Positions 1 through 9,700 of a DNA stretch of 31,000 nt are shown piece after piece (position 1 is the first letter of the stretch; each line of letters opens with the position of its first letter). The translations under genes were made by a program, and so were the position numbers. The stretch comes from Cristatella mucedo (Eukaryota; Bryozoa; Phylactolaemata; Cristatellidae). The stretch lies in contig WPIO01000068.1 of assembly GCA_009760855.2 (NCBI GenBank), forward strand, positions 630,001 to 661,000, in the 5' to 3' direction. The notes beneath the pieces were generated by a model. The model worked only from the letters and a program-made list of their open reading frames with translations, was not told the DNA's origin and made no database searches.

Positions 1-1
1 T

Positions 2-216
2 GCTTCGCATAAGGTCTGCCGAACTTTGCATCAGTGCATTTCCCGTTTCGCCTGGCTCTGCGGGCATATCTCTAGTTGCCTATACATGGTATTTGGGTGC
101 CCAGTTCCAAAAGATCTTTCAACAGATTATATTCATATTATACTCTATGTCGCTTCGCATAAGGTCTGCCGAACTTTGCATCAGTGCATTTCCCGTTTGC
201 GCCTTGCTCTGCGGGC
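2..216. repeat. Direct repeat, two copies of about 64 bp, 150 bp apart
   Basis: Positions 2-65 recur at 152-216. Both begin GCTTCGCATAAGGTCTGCCG and both end at CTCTGCGGGC. They differ by one insertion and one or two substitutions near the end. The 86 bp between them is AT-richer. The left copy starts almost at the window edge, so the array may extend leftwards. Confidence 0.85.
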
Positions 217-379
217 CGGCTTGGCTTGATCCGCTTCGAGACGAAGGCACCCATCCTACGAGCTGCACAAGCCTGTCCCATGCTATACTCGCCCGATGCT
301 CGCGTCCGTCAAGTCTCCCGTCACAGCCTTCACCGGGCATATCAGCCTGGATGGCTCGCCATCGTCCGATGAGGAGCGT

Positions 380-785
380 TCGCGATACCTGAGACCGGCA
401 GCCTTCGACCCTTGCAACAGGATTGGCCCGATCTTGCTGTGGTCGGAAGAGCCCAAGTGCCTCAAGCTGCTCTAATGTCGCCTCTCGCTGACCGGCTCTG
501 CAGTGCTGGCAGTGTCCACCGACCCTGACGGCATCCAGCATTGGGTCGTGCCACGAGAGGTCATCACTAAGCTGCTAGAGTTTGCCAGGCTCGTGGAAGG
601 CCGTGCTTGGGCAGCCCAGCCGGCACAGGGCAGGGTCAGCCGTTGCCTGGGCACTGACAGATTCGTCACCCGCAGTAACCTTTTGATCGAGGGTCTTGGC
701 ATGTCGTTACGGCTTGGCGGTTCATGCACCAATCATGCCGGCACATGCTGCCACTGGCTGCTGCCAAGAGTCGGGCATACCCTGG
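380..785 (+). mobile_element. Probable Ty3/gypsy pol remnant (RNase H to integrase N-terminal region)
   Basis: Reading plus, a segment near 503-600 gives DPDGIQHWVVPREVITKLLE, which resembles the DG...W(Q)LVVP..(L/V)...LL pattern ahead of the integrase HHCC zinc domain in Ty3/gypsy polyproteins. Just upstream the frame gives IGPILLWSEEP, like the D.DIGPIL.W.EE linker of the same elements. The HHCC residues are not clear and the frame is broken. The stretch is GC-rich (about 58-60 percent by eye) against its AT-rich surroundings. Sequence from 217 to 380 is similarly GC-rich and may belong to it. Confidence 0.42.
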
Positions 786-789
786 GATG

Positions 790-3555
790 ATTATTGGATT
801 TGACTGTGGAGCTGATATGGTCGTCTAACGAAAGGTCGCTTTGGAATATGACACTTCGATTTCTAGCTGAGTGAGCAACTGGAAATATGCTGGCAGAGCC
901 AATTTTGAGCGCCAGCCTATCCAATTTGCGAATCACACTGGGTTTTCCCATAACTAGCAAGTTCGTTTTATCGTCATTTAGTTTTAGAAAAATTGCTGCC
1001 ATCCACGTGCCGATGTCATCAATACATGCAGAAAGTGAGTTGAGAGAATTTGAGGTGCTCGAAGGTTGGGAGGGATCAAAGCAAAGGTACAACTGAGTGT
1101 CATCTGCATAGAAGTGAAAAGGTAGATTGTGCTTGGCAATAACATCAGCAAGAGGGAGAGTATAAACGTGAAAAGAACCGGACCTAGCACGAGCCCTGAG
1201 GTACCCCATATGTCAGAGGTACCTCAGATGATCTTTGTCCATTCACGTCAATACTCTGGAGTCTCCCACTGAGATTGGACCTGAACCACTGTAGAGCAGT
1301 GCCAGTGATGCCTAGGCGAGATGAGAGGCGCTCTAGAAGAAGTTTGTGATCGATGGTATCAAAAGCTGCCGAAAGATCGAGCAAAACAAGCAGAGACACT
1401 CTACCCATGTCTGCATTCCTAAGTAGGTCGTTGTATACCTTAAGAAATGCTGACTCTGTGGAGTGATTAGCTCTAAAGCCAGACTGGAACTTACTAGCAC
1501 GGTGTGAGGTTTCGATATATGAGTTAAGCTAGTCCACCACGACCTGTTTCAGTGTCTTTGACAGGAATGGTAGAAGGGAGACTGGGCGGTAGTTGCTCAA
1601 GTTCTCTTGGTCTAGTGTTGATTTCTTGAGAAGTGGCCTGACTACTGCTTTTTTGAAGCGTTCTGGGACATGACCTGAGGTTAATGACATATTAATCATG
1701 TTAGTTATGCATGGCAGCAGCAGATCTATGCAACGTATGAGCAGGACAATGGGAAGAGGGTCCAGAGGACTTGTTGTCTTCTTTGATTGAGAAAAGAGCT
1801 TCAGGACTAGATCACTAGTGACCTGCTTAAATGTAGACATTGAGGTGCAGCCAGAAATTGGGGTACTGCATCCTATCGGAGATGTTGTCATCGCAGGGAT
1901 GGATTCCCTGATCTTGTCTATCTTCTGCACAAAGAATCGAGAGATGCGATCGGCTAGATCATCACAAGGATCATCAGGTAAGGAGCTAACGTGGGAGCGG
2001 TTGAGGAGATGGTTTATCGTCGACATCAGCATCTTTGAATTGTGCATCTGTGATTCACCAATGTTTCTATAGAAGATAGATTTGGCCTTTGCTAGGATCG
2101 ATTGGTACGACCTACTGTAGTCTTCAGTCGATGGACAGTCAGTCCAGATCTTTTGTATGCTTTTTCAAGCTTTCGCTTAGTGGACCTGGCTAGTTTAATG
2201 TCTGTGGTAAACCATAGGCCGTCTGGGCGGGGGGCGTACAGTGCGCTTTGTCAGAGGTGCAAACTCGTTGAGTGTGTCAGCTAGTGTCGTGTTGTAGCTA
2301 TCGATCAATGATGACAGATCGGAGGGAGGACTGAGCAGCAGAGGTGAAGCAGATATTCTCGCACGGACAGCATCGATGTCAAGGGTCTTGAGGTTTCGCG
2401 ATTCACAGGTTATTTTAGCGGAGGAGGTGGGCAAACACTGTAGATTGAATGAGATAAATAAATAAATAAATATTAGCTGATTAAGCAGCCTCTTTTTTGT
2501 ATAGCGACAGAAGACCCTTCACGGCTATCACCACCGCTTGCAGAGGCGATAAAGGATCACCCACCCCAGGAATCGAACCCACGACCTCGGGACCAAGGTC
2601 GTGAAAGCAACCACCTTACCCAGTGAGCCACCACGGCTCACCGATCTGCATGTGGTCAGATAAGCAGGATTTGGAGATAACTGGTGATGACAAAGTGCAG
2701 TTGTTTGAAAAAATCTGGTCGAGTGTGTGATCGTTGATGCGAGTAGGGCCATGCACATGAGCCACAAGAGACAATGAGTCAGTCACAGCACGAAATTTGG
2801 TGCTGAAAGCATTAAATAAGTTATCTAAGTGAACGTTGAAATCACCCATAACGAGAAAGGATCGATTTCTTGCACACGGAATTTAAACGAGATCGGAAAG
2901 ATCTGAGATAAAGGAGGATTTGGTACCTGGTGGGCGATAGACTACTGCCACTATCGGTAGCTTATTTTCGGATGAGACCAAGACAATTGATTGAAAAGAC
3001 TGCTTTGAAGGTACCAAAAATGGCTTGAAGTTGAATTCGAGCAAACGATAGTAGCAACTCCACCTCCAGTTTTGATCGATCTAGGGGTGTGAATGAACGA
3101 GAAACCAGATGAGGTAGCGTCTTTTATTGTCGGGCAGTTTATTGATTTCAGCCAAGTTTCAATTAGGGCGTGCAGGTCGATACCATTTTCAGAAATAAGG
3201 TCACTTAATACCAGAGGCTTATTGCACATTGAGTGAGGATTCCAATGGCAAGCGTTAAGTCTGGCCGATGGAATTACAACAGGCTTGATGACCACTAAGT
3301 TTGAGAGATTAACAGCGACGCATTTGGGGGAGCGTGCTAAGCGGTACGAGACAATGCTAGGAATACCAAACGACAGGGAACACAGCTTGCAGTTCCCACC
3401 CAACGAGCGGCGTCTGACCTGGCGGTTCCGGCCACCGCTGCAGCTACAGGGTGCTTTTCTTTTGTTAATACATAATTCATGAATCTTAGCAAAAACATTA
3501 ATATCTAGGAATGCATTTGATCTACGATGACGAAGCGATAACAGTTGCTGACTTC
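790..3555 (-). mobile_element. LINE (CR1/L2-like non-LTR retrotransposon), 5' and central part, decayed
   Basis: On the minus strand the order is an apurinic-type endonuclease and then a reverse transcriptase. Endonuclease motifs are LNACHWNPHSMCNK and LHALIETWLKS (about 3250-3140), GDFNVHLDN (about 2845-2820) and a terminal LSDH (about 2660). After a SINE insertion comes a linker (2195-2434). The reverse transcriptase follows with LLKKSTLDQENLSNYRPVS (about 1620-1570), LLDLSAAFDTIDHKLLLERL (about 1390-1330), YGVPQGS (about 1205) and FYADDTQLYLCF (about 1110-1075). The ORF is split by frameshifts and stops. The thumb and C-terminal part are missing; at about 785 the sequence switches to the GC-rich segment. 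The 5' end abuts an oppositely oriented LINE 3' fragment at about 3560. It is a dead copy. Confidence 0.9.
2454..2642 (-). mobile_element. tRNA-derived SINE, family 1, inserted in LINE
   Basis: The minus strand starts with a tRNA-like head. It has an A-box-like TGGCTCACTGGG (2619-2630) and a perfect B box GGTTCGATTCC (2569-2579). A body of about 90 bp follows and then a short (TTTA)n-type tail, seen on plus as AAATAAATAAAT at 2456-2470. It interrupts the LINE between the endonuclease SDH motif and the linker before the RT, so it inserted later than the LINE. Confidence 0.85.
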
Positions 3556-3562
3556 GTTCTTT

Positions 3563-4210
3563 AGCTCCAGCCGATCTCTCAGATCTACTCCCCCACCAGG
3601 CCAAGCATCGTACCACCTGCTCTTCGGAGTCCAGCAGTTTACCAATACCTCGTAAAAAACTCAAATCCTTTGGAGATGGTGCATTCAGTTCACACGCTTC
3701 CGGAGCTTGGAATTCCCTCCCGACTTGCTTCAGAACATCCCCTAACTTGACCGCATTTACAAAGAACTTAAAAACACACCTATTTAGGACAGTATTTAAT
3801 GGGTCCTTGTAATTCGTCCTTCATGTGCTTATGCGTGCTGACACTGTGCATGCTGCCACTAACCACACTTGCATAATAATAAACCTATTTGCTTAAACAG
3901 CCTCTTTTTGTATAGCGACAGAAGAGCCTTTACGACTATCACCACCGCTTGCAGTGGCGATAAAGGATCGCCCACCACAGGAATCGAACCAACGACCTTA
4001 GGACCGAGGTTATGAAAGCAACCGCCTTACCTAGTATGCCATTACGGCTGACCCTGTGCATGTCACCCCTAACCATTTTATTCATGTTGCTAATCAAGCA
4101 TGATATTACTCACCATTTAATTATTCTTCCCTTTGCAGCAAGTGTAAAGCGCCCAGTGAGAGATTGAGTTCTCTGAGGGCGCATTATAAAGTCTATTATT
4201 GTTATTATAA
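3563..4210 (+). mobile_element. LINE 3' fragment (C-terminal RT region and 3' UTR)
   Basis: Plus-strand sequence parallels the copy at 26545-27040. It covers the end of the RT ORF (TNLKSFGD-, APKAWNSLP- and LKTYLFRT-type segments), then a 3' UTR with TTCGTCCTTCATGTGCTTATG and a terminal block GAGAGATTGAGTTCTCTGAGG (about 4158-4178). It ends in an ATT/TTATTA-rich tail near 4190-4210. A family 1 SINE interrupts the 3' UTR at 3873-4051. The 5' edge meets the inverted LINE part to the left. Confidence 0.85.
3873..4051 (-). mobile_element. tRNA-derived SINE, family 1, inserted in LINE 3' UTR
   Basis: This copy is homologous to the one at 2454-2642 and in the same orientation. The B box GGTTCGATTCC is at 3980-3990. 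The body has the same CGACAGAAGA...CACCGCTTGCAGTGGCGATAAAGG order on plus. The A box is mutated (CTAGTATGCC on plus). Comparison with the uninterrupted LINE at 26840-26880 shows it inserted just before the TGCTGACCCTGTGCATG block. Confidence 0.85.
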
Positions 4211-4211
4211 T

Positions 4212-6270
4212 TATTTTAACAAAGAGAATGTGTTAAGCATAGCTTAGTAAGGAGAGCAGTTGAGGTGTGGGTAGAGTAAAAGCTCAGGACGGCTAGAAAG
4301 AATACTCGCGCGAACAGGCTGAAACTGATGCAGCAGCTCAGCTAGGTATGAAGGAGCCAAGCCGTGGCGGGCCTTGTGGGTCAACGTAAGAAACTTTCCT
4401 TTGTATCGGCTAGTCAACCAGCAGCTAGATTAGCTCTTTTAGCAAAGGAGACACGTGCTCAAACCGCTGGGACTTGAAGACCAGCCTTGCAGCCATATTC
4501 ATTGTCCGCTGTAGTGGCACAACTTTCTTTGGCAGCCCAGCCAAAAGGGAATTACAATAATCAAGCCGAGACAGAACTATAGAGCTAGTTAAGTTTTTTA
4601 CAAGCCGCTTTGGGAGACAGCTCCTAATCTTGGACAGGGATCGGATGTGATGGCTAGCTGTAGAAGCAGTCTTCTGAATGAAGCTTTTTGAAATCGAGGC
4701 AGCTGTCGAAAACGACACCTAAATTTCGTGCACGTGGTGATGGCCGCACAATAGCATCACCTATTAGAACAGCAAAGCCTTTTAATCCACCACACGCTTA
4801 GGGTGTCCTATGAGAAGCAGTTCGGTTTTATCGTCATTTTAATTTCAGTAAGTTTTCCGACATCCAGGATCGAATATCGGCAAGGCAAGCATTCAGTTTC
4901 TAAGTTACCGCAGCAGATTCCGACGGTTTGAATGACAAATACGACTGAGTATCGTCAGCATAGAAGAGATATCCTATTCCATGTGCCTTAATAGCTTTTG
5001 CCAGAGCTTGTGTATAAATGGAGAACAGCAAGGAGCCGAGTACAGACCCTTGAGGGACTCCACAGGTGGCCCTTCTGGTGTCTGAGACCTGACCCCCACA
5101 CGACACGGATTTAACACGATCAGATAAGTGTGATTTAAACCATGCCAGTGCTTCGTCTCCCAGACCGATCGTTGTTCTTAATCGTTCAAGCAGAAATTCC
5201 TGATCAATGGTGTCGAAGGCCGCAGACAGATCTTGCAGAGTTAGGTCAGTGACATTCCCGTCGTCGTTGCCACGTGAGAATGTCATTATTAACACGGAGG
5301 AGAGCAGTTTCAGTAGAGTGCTGCCTCTTGAACACTGATTGAAATGTTTCTGACATTTCATTATTTTCAATATGTTCAACCAGCTGCTTAGCAAAAAATT
5401 TTTTTAAGAATCTTTAATAAGAACGAAAGAGGAAAAACTGGGCGATAGTTTGCTAGGACCTCTGTGTCTAATCCAGGCTTTTTATGAACAGTTCTAATGA
5501 CTGCCGATTTGAAGGACTTGGGGACGACCCCTCTTCTCAAAGAAGCATTAAAAAACTTGGTTATGGTGGTGCTAAGTTGGTCTGCTAGTGAAGATCACAG
5601 AGATGAAGGTATAGGGTCTTCAGGAGACGAGCTCTTTTTGCTAGACCTTATTAAGGCAGCCACATCGCATGCAGAAACATCGGAGAACCTTTTAAGGAAG
5701 GTCACATGTTGAGGAACGGCGATTGCTTTGGTCGGAGGGAGCTTAAAGGTGGCACGAATGTGCACAATTGTTTCAGTAAAGAAGGCTGAAAACTTTTCGG
5801 CTGAGCCCTTAATATCAAGAACCCAGTCATAGTAGCGTTTTTAATTGTGATCAGTTTACAGATTTTAGTCAAGTTTCAGCTAAGGCCAGCAAGTCGAGAC
5901 TTTTTTTTTAGAATTAAGGCCGCTTATTACCAGAGGTTTATTGCACATTGAGCCAGGATTACAAAGGCAAGCGTTAAGTCGGGCTTTCGGAGTTAAAACG
6001 CGCCCGGTGACTGCTAAGTTAGAGAGATTCACAGTGAAGCATGTAGGGGGGCGGGCTGAAAAGTTTTGAGATAATACTAGTAATACCATACTCAGCTCGC
6101 ACTTCCTGCCAAACGAGCGGCGTCTAAGATGGCGGCTCTGGCCATCCCGGCCGCTCCGGCACTTCCGGGTGCTTTTTTTGTTAATGTATAGTCCACGCAT
6201 CTTAGCGACAGCGTTAACATATAGGAATGCATTTGATCTGCGATGACGAAGCGTTAGTAGCAGCGCACAA
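4212..6270 (-). mobile_element. Second LINE copy, related subfamily, decayed
   Basis: Minus-strand order: 5' region with RLNACLCNPGSMCNKPLVIS (about 5965-5905), an endonuclease largely deleted, then RT. RT motifs are LSAAFDTIDQEFLLERL (about 5225-5175), CGVPQGSVLGSLLF (about 5065-5025) and YLFYADDTQSYLSF (about 4975-4930). The C-terminal domain (LSRLDYCNSLLAGLPKK at about 4570-4520, and ARHGLAPSYLAELL-type sequence near 4350) follows. Its RT differs clearly from the neighbouring LINE (WFKSHLSDRVKSVSCGG here against WFRSNLSGRLQSIDVNG there), but the N-terminal region is alike. Several frameshifts and stops make it non-functional. Confidence 0.85.
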
Positions 6271-6495
6271 TCATAATTAAACTGCAGGCTACTAGACGCC
6301 GGCGTAGAAAGCCCATGTCTGACAATACAACTGCGAATGTGCTTTTAGAACAAGCACTAAGAACTAAATCATACACAAACTCAATGGATCTAACCAATAC
6401 AAGCTTTTCACTGAAAAGTAGTGGCGCATATCATACCTTTATGAATTAAACTCTAAAACAACAAAATGTACTGGTAAATTGCAGTGTGAAAGTAC

Positions 6496-6737
6496 CTTTT
6501 CGAACTTTGTTTCTTTCATTGTATCGTGCTTGCTTGTGAATGTGCCGTCTTCTCGTTCAGTAGCATCTGTGGAAAACGACCACGGAGCTGGAACACGATA
6601 GATTCCAGTTGCTTTAAACTCCTGAATCGCTTTCATATACCTTAGAACCCATCCTAGCAATTCGCCAGTTAAAGTTAATGTGCGTTGACTAGCTTCTGCT
6701 GCCGTTTGCAGCAGTGACGCGAGACTTTTTTCGGCAC
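6496..6737 (-). CDS. UBR1/2-like gene, last visible exon (242 nt)
   Basis: The acceptor is GCAATTACAG|GTGCC, supplying the two bases that complete the glycine codon begun in exon 7. The donor is GAAAAG|GTACTT. The translation has AEKSLASLLQTAAEASQ, then LLGWVLRYMKAIQEFK, a variable part, and an acidic-lysine stretch (EREDGTFTSK, ETKFEK). UBR1/UBR2 have SILAMLETLQ..., then MIRWILKTFNAVKKM and a variable linker before the KRKAEIARLRREKIMAQM coiled coil that precedes the RING. That coiled coil and the RING are not visible to the left. The remaining 3' exons must lie beyond position 1 or be too diverged to see. Confidence 0.82.
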
Positions 6738-9700
6738 CTGTAATTGCAAGCGGAAGCATGACAAAGTCCCGCTTAATATAAGTGTCTCAGCTCAATTACA
6801 CACCTTTGCGATTTAGATAGTAATCTTACCTCTAGTCGCTAAGGCGGTGAACTGTAGTGAATTGTCACCCATTTTCAGTCCTCTTAGGTCTTCGTGAAGA
6901 CCTAAGGTGATAATATGTAATACCTGCAAAAAAGGACTAATTGCTTAAGTTTTTAAAAATAATATAGGCAAACTACATTTGGTCGTATTGGTAAGGGATA
7001 TACATTAATCTAGGGAAAAAGTAATATATTTCTTACTCTTTGAAGATGCCGATCACAACCAGGCCATACATGATCACTCAGGAATCTCTCCAGAACATTT
7101 TTGATGACAAAATACATTACATCGCTGTAGAAAATTCTTTTAATTTCAGAAAAGTTCTTGGTAAAAGATGGCGGCATTGGAATAGATAGAGGAATTCCGC
7201 GACCATCTCTTTTTGTTTCGTTTGCATCTGTCATTTGTTTCTTAAGCTTTTCCTCAATCTGTGAAAAAACTAATGATTTATTTAAAAAAACGAGAGGAGC
7301 GTTCATTTTTGTTCAAGTTGTTTCATAAGGCAAGACTTGAGTCATTAGAGCATTCTTTCAACTGGTTTTCAGGAACACTGAAAAACAGGGGTGGGATGAG
7401 CAGCTTGTAAAAATCCTTTTAGCAATTAGCTTGTAAACTTTAACTATCGTACTGATTCAAGTCATTTTGTTCTGATGTTATTCGCAAAAGTATAGTATGC
7501 CTTTCAAATTTTAAAATTAATACAAATTAAAAAATACGTTTGCATTTAATGTTGCAAGTTCTTGGACGACCGAAGAGAAATATATTTAGGAATCTTTTTG
7601 TGCGCGAGGGAAGCATTTAGCAGTTTAGCCAAAGATTCATTTTTGATTCAGTAATAAATTCTTCTGCCCAGTCTCACAATATTACACTGTTTAATCACAC
7701 AGTACTATAAATTAAATTATTCATTATTTGTCATTTTGTCATATTTTTATAAATTTTTACACATGTATATGTATATACAAATACATCAACATCTACGTCC
7801 ATTTATCGATTCAGATGAGATCATCTGTGCTTGACCGAGCTGTTTTGGCCCAGTGGTTGAGGATGCTCGCTCCGACCAAGGTCCGGCTGAGGTCGTGGGC
7901 TCTAGCCCCGTGGCGTACATAAAGCATCTTACTAGAGATTAAGTTCTCTTAGGACGCTATACAAATGAATTATATACATTTTTCTATCAGTTAACCATTA
8001 GGAAGCTCCAGGGTTGTAATGATTGACCTTGGAGGTCCTTCTGTTGGTTGGTCTGTTATATGTCAACTTCTATTATGCCCTACTTTCTTGCGTACGAGGA
8101 ATTATAAACCCTTCAATAATTGTAATATATTTCCACATATTATTCTTCATTTCTGAAATGATAAATTGCATTTCTCTTGTATACGTGGCAAATATAAATT
8201 TCACAGACATTGTGCCGAATTGAAAGACTACCTAAAGTTAGCCATGACTTTAAAAAAATTAGATGCATAGCATAAGTTGGATGCCTAGCAGATGCATGGT
8301 GGTAGAAGCTCTAAAGTGGTCCTTGATTAAATTTATCTTGGATGAACATGCAAATTTAAATGTGTAACTAGAAATAAGTTTCTGTAAGGCCTTGCATAGC
8401 ACCAGAACAACAACGTGCAAGCTAGCAAATTTCATCTGAAGGATACTAATGCTCAGTCGCTTACTTCCATGTTAATGGCAGCAAATACCGTTCTATACAA
8501 CACGCTTTTTTTAACCTGTACACGCCGAGTTTATTAGGCAATATATTTATGCGAAAACTCTTACTTTAACTTGTGGTCTGTGTTAGGGTCCTATATTTAA
8601 GAGCGAAAGGCACGTCTTTCCTGCTAAGCCAATCCGCAGCTTTCTTAAAAAACTCCATCTCAACGAGGCTGACAGTCAAAGACTTACTGCTTTATTGGCG
8701 GAATCGCGAGACTAAACTGAGATCGGTCTGTAGCACAGCACCAGCCTCGCTTAATTTCAGGGCGCAAAAGAACTGCTCCGCTGAAAAACACATTTACCTT
8801 CGAACTTGTCAGTCAGATTGTCAGTGAGCAAAAGGTGAAGCTGCGAGGTGAGATGGGCAGGGCTTAACGCGAGCTGGTAGGCTCACGAGCCAGCTGTGAT
8901 ATTTAGTCCCCCTAGGTCCGGCCAACTCGTCCCGCCCGGCCTCCCCGTTGCAGGAGCTGCCAATTGTTGCCGATTGACGGCCTCTCAACTTCAGCCGTAA
9001 TTAAGTACCAAACAATAGACAGGAACCTATTCGGCATCCAAGCTGAGCATGGTTCCTCATCAGTTGCCGAGTGACCACAGTAGTCATTCCTGACTGCTGT
9101 GATCCACCGTGCCACATCCAATATCACTACGCTCAGCGCCTTATTGCCCTGGCTACCCGTTCAAGAATAAAGCGACTCGAGCTCAAAGCCTCCCGGTCAT
9201 TGTCGTAGCCAGTCGAGCTAGCCACCCGACAGCTGCCGGTCTCGCTGCTGTTAGAACGAGAGAGGTGGGTGCGCTGTTAACATCTGAGATCGACGGCAAA
9301 TGGATAGAAAGAGCCAGTGCCGGGAGAATCAGTATACGCCATCGAATACGTTCCTATTTCATCTATAGCACGAATTTTGTATTTGCTCATATCTGTGTGT
9401 GCTTGCATGGTCCTGGCGTAGGGATTTGGCACATTGAACTGTTATGTTTGCACGCGTAAGACTCCAGTAGTCTATGCAGTGTATATCGTACATCACTTAG
9501 GAATCATGCTAGCCTGCACCGCCCTTATTGGGCCGCTTCAGGCGTAGGAATGCCTCGGTGGTGTAATCTGCAGACCTAGAGGTGTAATCTGAGGACCAGC
9601 ACCGAGGGCTTCAGAAAGGCGATCCTATTAAGGAAAGAAAAGATTTAACTCATACAATAATAAATATAGAAACATAAGTTCTTTGCGCTTATGAAAATGG

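Noticed and set aside
119-541. 140-codon open frame on minus
   Set aside because: It lies in GC-rich sequence where stops are rare, has no recognisable motif and overlaps the gypsy-like reading on plus.
2569-2630. Functional tRNA gene on minus
   Set aside because: A and B boxes are present, but the acceptor and anticodon arms do not fold. The segment recurs as a SINE head with a body and an AAAT tail.
3285-3482. 65-codon open frame on plus
   Set aside because: It is antisense to the LINE 5' region and has no motif.
8573-8827. 84-codon open frame on plus
   Set aside because: No motif, no splice or promoter context, and no sign of conservation that can be read from the sequence.
9109-9459. 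116-codon open frame on plus
   Set aside because: It begins inside the possible LTR and runs into unrelated sequence; it resembles no family I know.
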